DNA from: Hyphochytrium catenoides
Lineage: Eukaryota > Sar > Hyphochytriomycetes > Hyphochytriales > Hyphochytriaceae
Direction of reading: 5' to 3'
DNA length: 18,781 bases
NCBI GenBank assembly: GCA_900088475.1
Contig: FLMG01004063.1
Span: 1 to 18,781 of the forward strand
Position 1 is the stretch's first letter. Every line of letters begins with the position of its first letter. The notes under the pieces are model-generated. The model was not told where the DNA came from and searched no databases. It worked only from the letters and a program-made list of their open reading frames with translations. The position numbers and the translations under genes were made by a program. Shown here piece by piece: positions 1 to 8,833 of the stretch.

Positions 1-138
1 GTGCTGTTGTTTGTCCTCGAGCAACCGGGAAGACCGGACAGAGCACCAGTGAGGCGGCTAGGACGAGCGGAGAGACGCGAGAGAGCACGAGAGCTAAGGA
101 GACCATGGTAGAAGGAGGACAACAGGGAAAGATAAACC

Positions 139-163
139 AGAGAGAGAGAGAGAGAGAGAGAGA
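139..163. repeat. (AG)12 microsatellite
   Basis: Perfect dinucleotide run inside a purine-rich stretch covering most of 60-400. Confidence 0.95.
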
Positions 164-515
164 AGGACGGAGAACTGAGTGCCGACGTTTCTCTCCTGGA
201 TCTTATACCTGGGACTGCTATATCATCATGGCTAAGAGCGAGAGGAAGGACGGCTAACGACTCTGCCCGTTAGTTTGAGACGCTGGAGCAAATTATCAAA
301 AGACGCAGGGAAGAGAAAAAGAGAGAGGAAGACAGCGAAGAAAGAGATCTCTACAGCGCGGAACAGGAAACGATTGCTGAAGCTGACACAGTGAAGTCTG
401 GAAAAAGATCAATTGCCATCGTCTCCTCCATTGACAACAACTGGTAAAAGTTCTAGGTTCTCTCTCGCTGCCCATAACACCTTTCTCTACTTTGAAAGAC
501 AGCAAGAGACAAAGG

Positions 516-520
<5 letters not shown>

Positions 521-570
<50 letters not shown>
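521..570. repeat. (AG)25 microsatellite
   Basis: Perfect run of 25 AG units, flanked by further GA-rich sequence from about 485 to 600. Confidence 0.97.
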
Positions 571-576
<6 letters not shown>

Positions 577-735
577 GAAGATAGAGAGAGTAACGGGTTG
601 AGAAGTAGCGCTTCGTACAAAGGAGAGAGGTGATGCTTGGAGGAGGTGACGAAGAAAGAGCCAGTCATCAGAATCATGACATCCTGGTGAGACGAGGGCT
701 GAAACAAGTTTATTCCGACTCTCATCATCATCATA

Positions 736-1160
736 GTGCTGTCTCTCCCATGCTCTCTCTCCTCTCTCTCTCTGTCTCTCTTTGTCTGTCTCTCCCTCTC
801 TCTCTTTTCTCTCTCTGTCTCTCTCTGTCCCTCTCTTTTCTCTCTCTCTGTCTGGCTCTGTGTCTCTCTCTTTTCTCTCTCTTTTGGCTGTTTGCCTGTC
901 TCTGTCTCTCTCTCTGTCCTGTCTGTCTGTCTATCTGTCTGTCTCTCTCTCTCTTCTCTCTCTCTCTCTCTGTATCATCTGGTTTGTCTTTTCTCTGTCT
1001 CTCTCGCTCTCTCTGTCTGTCTCTCACTCCTCCTCCTGTCCCCCCCCTCTTTCTGTCTCTCTCCCTTCTCCTCTTCTCCAAAGCATTACCTCTCGACTCT
1101 CTGTATCGTATCACCTTCCCTTCTTCTTACCTTTTTCCTCATCTCTTCTCACTCTGTCTG
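736..1160. repeat. CT-rich pyrimidine tract
   Basis: Imperfect CT, CTGT and CTTT repeats with few purines. Open frames through it encode only Leu/Ser/Cys runs and are taken as artefacts. It lies 170 bases after the (AG)25 run and is complementary to it. Confidence 0.9.
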
Positions 1161-1374
1161 GCCCTTCTAGTACTCTGTCTTGAGGGCCACCTGGAACACA
1201 GGCCCATACAGATACAAAGTACCAAGAGTTTCTGCTATTTTCAACTTCCTTGAGGCACAGCAGCTGAGACCTTCGACAGTCAGAGTTTCAACGAAGAGAA
1301 GACGCTAGCGACAGCAGAGATTCTCCTTATCTCTCGCCTATTGAGGAGAAGCGGCCAACAACGTCTGCTTGTCG

Positions 1375-1782
1375 ATGGCCAACCCCAAGGGTGGTAGTAC
1401 ACAGCGAATCCAAGGGATTCTCGCGGCAGAAGCGGGGGAGGAGCTTCCAGGAAAGACAGAGCGACTGGAAGGAAAGGAACGCAAGATGCATGAAGCTGGA
1501 CAGCCCGCCGTGAAGGGAAGGAAGACTTGGACCTCGGTGTTTCGTAGCTGGTTCTCTTCTTCCGACAAGCACTTCGCCCCTGCAGCTGCAGAAAAACGCA
1601 ATGCCACGGAGAAGGGTGATGCTCGTCAGCCACTGTCCCTGAAGCCAGACCAGAGCCACACAAAGAGGCCTGTCGTTGCAGATAGATCTCATGCAGGTCC
1701 AAGCAGGACGCGTCCACAGTCTCGTCGAAATTCTAAGCTGACGTTTGCAAGTGATTGCCTAGCGTTTACTCCTGGCTGTTGA
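1375..1782 (+). CDS. Possible hypothetical protein, 135 aa
   Basis: ATG-initiated open frame of 135 codons, hydrophilic, with a Lys/Glu/Arg-rich first half, a WTSVFRSWFSSSD stretch near the middle and an Arg/Ser-rich end. No family recognised and no signal peptide. The ATG context is weak (T at -3). Another frame opens just after a TAG near 1762 (a possible acceptor) and runs to 1906 with a plausible composition (AVDDSLKKK, ADSIDYKLNRD), so the real gene may be spliced; no convincing donor was found. It could equally be leader sequence downstream of the pyrimidine block. Confidence 0.35.
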   Translation: MANPKGGSTQRIQGILAAEAGEELPGKTERLEGKERKMHEAGQPAVKGRKTWTSVFRSWFSSSDKHFAPAAAEKRNATEKGDARQPLSLKPDQSHTKRPVVADRSHAGPSRTRPQSRRNSKLTFASDCLAFTPGC

Positions 1783-2096
1783 CGACAGCCTGAAGAAGAA
1801 GCTTATTTGCCGGACTTTCTTCATCTTCTTGCCTGCGCGAAATGCGTCCGTGGGGATTGCACAGCTTCAGGCTGACTCAATCGACTACAAGCTTAACAGA
1901 GATTGAGAAGACAACTGCTTTCTCCTTCTGTGAGCCCGCCTAAACTTTCCTGCTGCGGCGCTATCTTGCTTATAAGAAGATCTCCGTCGCCGATGGCTCA
2001 TACTTGTGCACTTCCCTCCTACTGCGTCAAATCTAGACGAGTGACTTTCAGAGTTGCGTCGCCTTGGTATGAGAACTTAGACAGGCATGTCTGCTA

Positions 2097-2770
2097 TCAA
2101 TCATGCGCCACATCAGGGCAACTGGTGGGTCGCAGCAGGAAAGCTCTGACCCCAATAATGTTATTGTGGAGGTGAGTTGTTGTTGACCTTAGCTTAGGAA
2201 GGGCCTTGGTGGCAGCGGTCATCCTCTTCTGTACTGGTTGATACGCTGGATAGCCTTGGTAAGCGTGACACTGGCATCTTCCCATAGAACTGATGGTGAG
2301 CTCTCGAGCTATTGATCTTTAACATGGCAGCGCCTGAGTTCAAAGCGACAGTGCTAGTGCTGCCGGAGCTGGAGTATGCAGCGGTGCCGGCTCGAAGTAA
2401 TTGGAGGTGATCATACAGCCTCAGCCTCAAACGCCTCGAAGGAGGACCTAATATCCTGCGGCTAGTCTCCCCATTCCAGTTGAAAGCATCATCCCGTTCC
2501 TGACACTATCAGGTTGTTGGTTACTGATAAAGCTTTGGTGCAGAGTAGCCAGGGCCTTGGTGTATTGACAACCATAGATGGTTGTATCATAAAGCCTTCT
2601 TCCGTCTCACATGGCTCGTCGCGATACGACGTCCCCAATCATCAGCGAATATGACATGGCTTGTCCAAAAGCTGAAGCTTCTAGAGCTCCGCTTAGTCTT
2701 CGGAGTGCAACTTGAACCCAGAGAAAGAAGCCAACTGTACAGAGGACAGCCGATAGTAGCATCCTTCATA
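2097..2770 (-). pseudogene. Possible remnant of a surface-protein gene tail
   Basis: Minus-strand fragments in different frames, broken by stops, look like the Pro/Gln/Tyr-rich tail of such proteins: a hydrophobic stretch ending in TPKTKRSSRS near 2700, HQGPGYSAPKLYQ (2562-2521), NYFEPAPLHTPAPAA (2402-2358) and YQGYPAYQPVQKR (2261-2224). Surface protein A has FHQGPTSAAPQ in its tail. No eight-cysteine remnant was found upstream. A gene with unrecognised introns, or chance, are alternatives. Confidence 0.2.
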
Positions 2771-3486
2771 ATTGTCTTTTATCTCTAGTACTCTCCTCAT
2801 AGGATAACCCCGTTCTTGTGGAGATATTCAACTGTTCTTTTCTATTGACGGCCTAAGTTGTTACGTGCACACAACCAGCAAAGAGCCCATCGGACGGGTG
2901 CTGGCTATGAAGCTATAAGAGGAGCTCGGTCAATGGCTAGGACCACTCTCCACCGAAAAAAAGCAGAAAAGTGCTGGTTGCTGAGCAGGCGGGGACCCAG
3001 AGTGCCTAAGCATTCAGATCCACATCTTTTATAAGGCAAGGCTATACGTAGGATATCTCTCCCTCAGTTGACTAGGCCCAGTCTAGCCTCTGGCAAAAGG
3101 CATGGGCAAATGGGCGTTTCCTGAACTAGAACTCTAAATCATTGAGACGTTTACTGTTCTTATTTTTTTAATGCAGCATTATAGAGAACTTCCTAACCAG
3201 CTTGGACAGACAATTATCTGCAAAATAGAGCGCAAGAGATAGAGCATGAAAAGGTAAGAATAGCGAGGCTCTACCAACTTCAGAGTCATAAAGAAAGAGA
3301 CAATAGAGTAAATAAAAGAGAATAAGAGGGCTCATTCTTCTTCTTGAGAGCCAAAAGAGGCAGGACGCAAAGGTTTCCTCTGTCACGGCGGCTGTATCCC
3401 ATAGACCTAGTCACTCCTCATCCTATTGCTGATAAGGTAGTCAACGCTATGTCGGGAGAGGCACGAGGCTGTTACTCACACCATTC
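2771..3486. other. No gene seen (3' flank of surface protein A)
   Basis: Stops in all frames at short intervals. On the minus strand ATTAAA at 3172-3167 is a weak polyadenylation signal candidate about 315 bases after the stop of surface protein A. Confidence 0.4.
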
Positions 3487-5103
3487 CTAAAGTCCAACCT
3501 CCTCCACCCGCTCTTGGTCTGTTGGAGGAGCAGAGCTTCCAGACATTCTACTTCCTCCCCTCTCAACGTACTCATCAATAAAGTTCTGTTTCCTAGTGGT
3601 TGGAGCCCTGGATTGTGTCGCTGTAGTAGCGCTAGCTCGATAGCCACCACCGCTTCCGCCCCCATACATATCAGAGGATGCGCCGTATTCGATTGGCACC
3701 GCTTCAGCAATGGGCATATTCTGAGGTAGGCGGCTCCCTGCGTGGTTGTTGAGTGGCTTTCCGCACCGTGTGCAGAACAGTGCGCCCTCGATCAGCTCCT
3801 CGCCACATGCGGTACACATAGCAGCCGCAGAGCTAATACCAGGCGACACTACCCCACCTGTAGCTGCGTAGGTCCCGGGCTCGGAGCCTCTCTGGCCCAT
3901 AGGTACTCCAGCATAGATGTTCTGAGGAGCAGCGGAAGTTGGTCCTTGGTGAAAAGCTGGACCTTGCTGAGCGTAGTTGTTAACACCTAGCTGGCTCGAT
4001 GGTGCAGCCCCGTTACCGGAGTGGAAGGAAGGAGGAGGGGCACTTGGCGACATCTCTACAACGCCCGAAGCCCTCTGTACCGCCATGGGCTGGGAGGTAG
4101 GCTGTTGTTGCTGTGGCTGTGGATGCTGCTGGTAGTGAGTTAAGCCGCCAGGAGGGGGAGGAGGAGCCTGATGCGAATACTGCGGCTGCTGTCCAGCCAT
4201 TCCGTACGCAGCAGCCTGGCCGGGAGGTGGTTTAGGATACTCTCCTCCAGCAGTCCCAGCCATCGGTTGCTGACTATACCCTACAGCTCCTCCTCCTCCC
4301 TGAGCGTGTTGCTGTCCATAGTTTCCAGGCTTATTTGGATCGTCAATGTGGACGTAAGGAGGTGTGGGATGGCTGGGACTTGGGGTCGCATTCGAGGCGT
4401 TGTAATGGTTGTTGGGCTTCTTCTTGCTCCAAATGAAGATGCCAATAATCAGAGCCAGGAGAACGACACCACCTACGATAATCCCTACCAGCGCCCCGGT
4501 TGAAAGGCCACTCGATTCCTTTTTGCTATCTGTCGGCGTCACAAAACCTCCATCATCACTACTGTCATTGCCTTTGCTGCCATTATTAGAGGGCTTCGTC
4601 GTCGTCGTAGAGGCGCCATCTCCTGCTGCACATGTCTTGGCCCAACCAGCATAATCTTCCTTGGCCGAAGTGTCACCGCTGAGGACCTTGCTCATGTAGT
4701 CTCCAAACGCGCGGCTGTAGCACTTGCAGTACGTCTTTTTGTTAGCTCCTGACGGCATGTAGGCAGAAGTTGGATCTTCGAGGCAAGCAGGCTCAAAGGC
4801 CTGGATAGTACAGTTGCCTGTTATTGGACCCAGTTGGCTGAGGGCGCCAAGAGGATCTCCGCCCAACTCCTTGGCCATACAGGTGCAGAAAGAGTCGTAT
4901 ATCTTCTTCTGCTGAGCCGTGACAGACACTCCGGAGTTTGCCACAGCTGAATCATAGCAGCTCTGGTAGTAATCATCGCCTTTGGCAGCTTGGGCGGCAG
5001 CCACATGAATCTGAGACAGCGCTGCCAGGGAGATCGCAACAGCCATGATCAAGAAAAGGCCGTACTTCGGCCTCTTCCTCCTCAAAAGTTCGGACGGCGC
5101 CAT
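3487..5103 (-). CDS. Single-pass surface protein A: eight-Cys ectodomain, TM, Pro/Gln-rich tail, zinc ribbon
   Basis: Encodes 538 aa without introns. Residues 15-37 form a signal peptide after a basic start (LLRRKRPKYG). The ectodomain has exactly eight cysteines, at 49, 73, 75, 98, 107, 126, 128 and 158. A Thr/Ser/Asn/Gly-rich stalk (about 160-200) follows, then a membrane span (about 203-225, Gly/Val/Ile/Leu-rich) with a KKK stop-transfer signal. The cytoplasmic tail is rich in Pro, Gln, Gly and Tyr, with several polyproline runs that could bind SH3 or WW domains. Near the end is a CxxC-x10-CxxC zinc ribbon (430-447) of the common short zinc-ribbon type. I chose the ATG at 5103 because a signal peptide begins there and the context is strong (G at -3, G at +4); the frame stays open to an ATG at 5283. 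Layout resembles fungal cell-wall sensors, but cysteine spacing is neither WSC nor CFEM. A receptor or adhesion role is inference; the gene model is firm. Confidence 0.9.
   Translation of the reverse strand: MAPSELLRRKRPKYGLFLIMAVAISLAALSQIHVAAAQAAKGDDYYQSCYDSAVANSGVSVTAQQKKIYDSFCTCMAKELGGDPLGALSQLGPITGNCTIQAFEPACLEDPTSAYMPSGANKKTYCKCYSRAFGDYMSKVLSGDTSAKEDYAGWAKTCAAGDGASTTTTKPSNNGSKGNDSSDDGGFVTPTDSKKESSGLSTGALVGIIVGGVVLLALIIGIFIWSKKKPNNHYNASNATPSPSHPTPPYVHIDDPNKPGNYGQQHAQGGGGAVGYSQQPMAGTAGGEYPKPPPGQAAAYGMAGQQPQYSHQAPPPPPGGLTHYQQHPQPQQQQPTSQPMAVQRASGVVEMSPSAPPPSFHSGNGAAPSSQLGVNNYAQQGPAFHQGPTSAAPQNIYAGVPMGQRGSEPGTYAATGGVVSPGISSAAAMCTACGEELIEGALFCTRCGKPLNNHAGSRLPQNMPIAEAVPIEYGASSDMYGGGSGGGYRASATTATQSRAPTTRKQNFIDEYVERGGSRMSGSSAPPTDQERVEEVGL
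3763..3816 (-). other. C-terminal zinc ribbon of surface protein A
   Basis: Residues 430-447 contain two CxxC knuckles ten residues apart with the Gly-Glu-Glu and Phe-Cys-x-x-Cys-Gly-Lys-Pro context typical of short zinc-ribbon domains. By topology it lies in the cytosol, about 200 residues after the membrane span. Confidence 0.85.
4630..4959 (-). other. Eight-cysteine ectodomain of surface protein A
   Basis: Residues 49-158. Spacing is C-x23-CxC-x22-C-x8-C-x18-CxC-x29-C. The same order, with identical CxC pairs and the same x8 gap, occurs in surface protein B. Eight cysteines with no odd one out suggest four disulphides in an extracellular fold. Confidence 0.75.
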
Positions 5104-5490
5104 GACTGCCCGCCTTAGGTCAACAGAGAAAGAGACAATGCAAGAGGCCGCGGGAAGACTCAAATATCGAGAAAGAAGTGGCGTGCAAGAGACTTCAAAA
5201 GGGCAGGAGGTGCGATCCGCTGTGCACAACAAGAATTGAGGAGAGGCAACCTGCTTTCTCTTCCTTCTAGAGCGCGCCACCATCTCAGAAGCTGCGTCTC
5301 TCCTCGTTCATTTATTAGCAGGCCCTCTTTGCTCTGACTCTTTCTCTCTTTCTTGCGTTCTCACTCTTTCTCTGTCGTCTCAACTACTTCTGTCCCCACG
5401 CTCTTTCATGTGTCTTTCGACAGTCTTAGCCTGCCCTTTGTCTTCTTCCCATTCTTTTTGTAGTTAGTTGGCCTTAACAGAGGAACGCTC

Positions 5491-5706
5491 TTTCTTCTCT
5501 CTCTCTCTCTCTTTCTCTCTCTCTGTCTCCCTCTCTTTCGCCTCCATTCTCTCTCTCTCTCTCTCTCAGTCTCTCTATTTCAGTCTCTCCCTGAGTCTTC
5601 TCTCTTTCTCTTTCTCTCAGTCTCTCTCTTACTCTCTCTCTCTTCGTCCCTCACTCTCTTTGTCTCTCACTCTTCCACTCTCCTGTACTCTCTTCACCTC
5701 TCTATC
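5491..5706. repeat. CT-rich pyrimidine tract upstream of surface protein A
   Basis: Imperfect CT/CTTT repeat. Read on the gene's strand it is GA-rich and would lie in a long 5' leader if transcription starts near the CCAAT cluster. Confidence 0.85.
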
Positions 5707-6046
5707 TCTGGTTGGACATCGTCTCTGCTTACAAGGTGGAAGGGCCATATCTAGCTCACTCTGTCTCCTTAGCCTTTGACTCTAACTGTCCAGTTAATCG
5801 AAGTACTCTCGAGAAGTTAGTCTTCTCATATATCTCAATGACTCAGGTGTATCTCAGACGGTATCTGTCTCTTGAAGATCGAACAGCCTCATTCTTCCGC
5901 TTTCACATTGCTGATCCTAATCCACAATCTAGCCCTGTCGCCTATAGATCCTGGCATTGTTATCCGAACCTTCTCCGCCCGCCCACAACCTTGAGCCGTC
6001 CCTCTTCCGAACCCTCCTTCACTTCAATAATAAGCGCTGGCCTCTG

Positions 6047-6122
6047 ATTGGCTGATAGTCATGGCAGGCTTTAGAATGGACATATCTTATTGGACAAAAG
6101 TAGAGGCAACTGTCCTGATTGG
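6047..6122 (-). promoter_or_regulatory. Cluster of three CCAAT boxes
   Basis: On the minus strand CCAAT occurs at 6051-6047, 6093-6089 and 6122-6118. The outer two read CCAATCAG, the full NF-Y/HAP consensus, and one abuts a GGCGGG box on the plus strand. They point towards surface protein A, about 950 bases before its ATG; NF-Y sites work in both directions, so a plus-strand gene cannot be excluded. Confidence 0.4.
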
Positions 6123-6729
6123 CGGGTCCGCCTCTTCTCTTTCTCCCTCGGCGCTCTCCCATCCACCGCTCTATGTTACTAGGAGTATTCCTATAATACT
6201 GATCAATGGGCCACCTGTTACCCTCTGGCCCACCCATCCCCGTAAAACCCTCCCCGTTTATCTTCTCAACTTCCTCACCGTAGACAGCAAAATATCTCTC
6301 ACCTTTACTGTCTCGTTTTAACTATTTGGTTTCTTTAGCTTTCTCCGTATCTCTTTCCGCTCTGTTGCGACATTAATCTTGGCATTCCTGTATCCTCAAC
6401 GACGGGAGTTACCTGAGAGGAGCATGGTCGCTTCAGCCACATCCTGAATAACGAGCAAAGAACGGGTCTTTTTACAAAAAATATCAAGAGATAAGGGTCC
6501 AAAATCCGGTCCAATTAACTCAGCAACCATCTAGAATACTTACCGTTACCGGACCCAGTAGCCAGTGAATAGTCGTTAGCGGCTCTATTGCCCCTGTCCC
6601 ATCATCCTTAGGCCGTCTGGTCTTCACAATTCTGTGTCCCGGTCGTTACTCTACTGTACTGTCTCCGTCATCCAGTCAGTCCAGTCCTGTCATCAGCACC
6701 GCTATGGAGACCCCAACTGTGGCTAGACA

Positions 6730-6739
6730 TATATAAAAG
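6730..6739 (+). promoter_or_regulatory. TATA box candidate
   Basis: TATATAAAAG, an exact match to a strong eukaryotic TATA box, with ATTGG six bases downstream. It lies about 300 bases before the candidate exons at 7035-7271. Confidence 0.45.
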
Positions 6740-6831
6740 CGCTATTGGATGACTAATGATGAGGAGATAGTAGCAGCGGCCGAAGAATGACGGCAAAACG
6801 GTAGTAGTAGCAGAATATAAAGATAAAGAAT

Positions 6832-6933
6832 ATGGGAGAAGAGGTATTTGTTGCTGTCTATTCTTCTCTTTGTGTGTGTCTTCTCCTATCCCACCAGGAA
6901 TCTTTATTGATAGAAGGAGAGAGGGATCAATGA
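6832..6933 (+). CDS. Possible small ORF, 33 aa, or first exon downstream of the TATA box
   Basis: ATG with A at -3 and G at +4, about 95 bases after the TATA box. Read through, it encodes 33 residues with a hydrophobic core (VFVAVYSSLCVCLLL). The codons from 6844 to 6898 also look like an intron (GTATTT, long pyrimidine run, CACCAG) whose removal keeps the frame. I cannot decide between the two. Confidence 0.2.
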   Translation: MGEEVFVAVYSSLCVCLLLSHQESLLIEGERDQ

Positions 6934-7034
6934 TGTCAGTCATCATCATCTCCTTCTTCTTCATCGTCTCTTAATAGGCTGCTGGCCAGGCTTTGTTGAA
7001 GAAGAATGTGCAAAGGAGGACGATCTTCCTTTAG

Positions 7035-7271
7035 GAGCGCCAACTAGGACTTTGTATAACATCAGAAGAAGAGGAGATTTATCTTTTGACTCTCTATTCC
7101 GGTGTTAAGATTCCCGTAAGTCGCAAAGACCAGTTGTCTGAGAAACCCAGAAGAGTTAGGGAGGAAGAAGAAGGATAAGAGCATGGGATTAGCATCAAAC
7201 AGAAAGGTTACCCTTAGTGCTTTAGAGAGGTAGGGAGGGTTATCACCTCATCTAAACCGGATGAATATTAG
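7035..7271 (+). CDS. Candidate exon pair of an incompletely resolved spliced gene
   Basis: Exon 7035-7115 (27 codons, ERQLGLCITSEEEEIYLL and following) is bounded by a pyrimidine-rich acceptor ending TTTAG and a canonical GTAAGT donor. It joins in phase 0, across a 102-base intron ending ACCCTTAG, to 7218-7271 (CFREVGRVITSSKPDEY then TAG). Upstream exons could not be assigned: a strong pyrimidine tract ends at AATAG near 6976 and another at CACCAG near 6898, so more exons likely lie between the TATA box at 6730 and 7034. Alternative acceptor near 7160 gives a different short ending. Confidence 0.3.
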
Positions 7272-8833
7272 ACTAAGAACAAGAACAAGGACAGACGGGA
7301 ACTGATGATAATGCACCCCACCACCAACCTCTTCTCTATTCCCTCCTCCTGACGGATGCCCCTACTACTACTACTAGCAGCATGATAAATGGGAAGGGTC
7401 CGGGTTGTGAGAGCAGCGTCTCGACTAGCTACCAATGGTAAACTGTTGCGTGGTGTTGAACCACTTATTGCAGCATCATCTCTATCTTGAACTCCTCCTG
7501 TGCCTGCAAGCTGGTGGAAACGTCAGAGGAACTGCTGGCTTCCTGCCTGATGAATAAAGTAGAGGATGGGTGACAAGTTCTCCTACGTCGCTTTCCATTT
7601 TATCCTCATGCTCTCCTCTTCTCTCTCTCCTCTTACTATCGGAGAACTACTTTAAGCCTCCAGCGGAACTCAAAAACGCCTCGGTAGGCCGGCTAGGTAA
7701 ATTGGTAGATAATATGGCAACTTAGTGAAGCTTCCTGTAGCTAGAGCTCCCTCTTAAGAGCGTTTTGCTCACAACCAAAACAATCATCAAGTTCCACAAG
7801 GAAGCACTCAAATTACGGGGTCGTTCCGCTGGCACGACGTCTGTCTTCAGAAAGCGGTCATAAGTGCAGACTTCTCCTAGTATTTCTTAGTCCGACTAAT
7901 CTACTGAAGGGCGAGGCTTTCACCGAGCGAAGAAAGCGCGATGTGAGCCCTTTTCCTCAAAAAGGATATAGAACAGAGCTAAAGAGAGGTCTTCGTGCGT
8001 GCCCCGGCATAACTGGATAAACGATGGATCCACAGAAAACCCCTGAGTGTGGTTCTGCAAAGGCTTGGGCCATGATTGCGGCCACAAAGTCGATTGCCTG
8101 TGGCGCAGGAGTTAGTCACACTCTCAGTCCGTAGCGTGCGTAGCCCGCCAAGAGGTTACCTCGCCATTATCCCATCAAAATTACTCGTGAATATCCTATC
8201 TACCAACTAAACTTAGGATAGCTCAGACTTCGGACAGACGTCCTTCTTTAGACCGACATCTTCCTCCAACTGTCTTCACTGACGATGAAGAATTGGGACG
8301 ACCGATGGAGACGGACATTCTGGTCCAACCGTCCTCGATAATGATGAAGGAACTGGAGCGGCATTTTCTCCTGCTCGAAGAAGCAGCAGTGCTTTGTCTC
8401 CGGGGAAACGCAAGGATCAAGCTCTCAAATAATCTACTACCTTGCTCATCTTCTCCAGACAAAGTCCTCCTTGTCACCAAGGTACCTTATCGGACCAGCC
8501 TCTCTTTCACATATAGCTATATATCAAGCATCTACGCTACCCAGAGTATACACCTTCGAATCCAAGAGCACCGCTTCAGCTAGCGATGGAGAAGTTTTGA
8601 CACTCAGAACAAAAATTTGGAAAGAGACACGCTAAAGTTTAGCAATATAAGTTATGATAGAGTAAAAGTAGATCTACAAGGAAGGTACGCCCCGAGGATC
8701 CATACCCCGTAACAATACAGAGCCCAGGCTGGCGGGAGGCGGGGAGGAAGGTAAGTCCAGGCGTTAAGAGGGGCACACCCAGTGGAAGAAGAGCGGACGC
8801 AGAGGCGGAGTTGGTGTTACTTTCCTCTTCTCC
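7272..8833. other. No gene established
   Basis: Contains a CTA triplet run near 7362-7376 and no convincing gene. One possible plus-strand exon, about 8661-8749, runs from an ATAG acceptor to an AAG/GTAAGT donor (RPEDPYPVTIQSPGW in the middle), but it would lie antisense to the 3' flank of surface protein B and no partner exon was found. Confidence 0.3.

Noticed and set aside
630-1253. Open frame of 207 codons through the CT-rich tract
   Set aside because: Product is almost all Leu, Ser and Cys from microsatellite sequence; several frames on both strands stay open for the same reason.
4630-4959. WSC or CFEM domain assignment for the eight-cysteine module
   Set aside because: Eight cysteines fit in number, but the two CxC pairs and the spacing do not match either pattern as I know them.
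3513-5239. Many plus-strand frames opposite surface protein A
   Set aside because: They are antisense shadows of a long, clearly coding minus-strand gene with signal peptide, membrane span and zinc ribbon.
6061-6321. Plus-strand ATG frame of 86 codons over the CCAAT cluster
   Set aside because: It overlaps promoter-like sequence, has an equally open antisense frame and no recognisable feature.
8555-8563. TTCGAATCC, like the T-loop (B box) of a tRNA
   Set aside because: No matching A box, acceptor stem or anticodon arm could be drawn from the surrounding bases.
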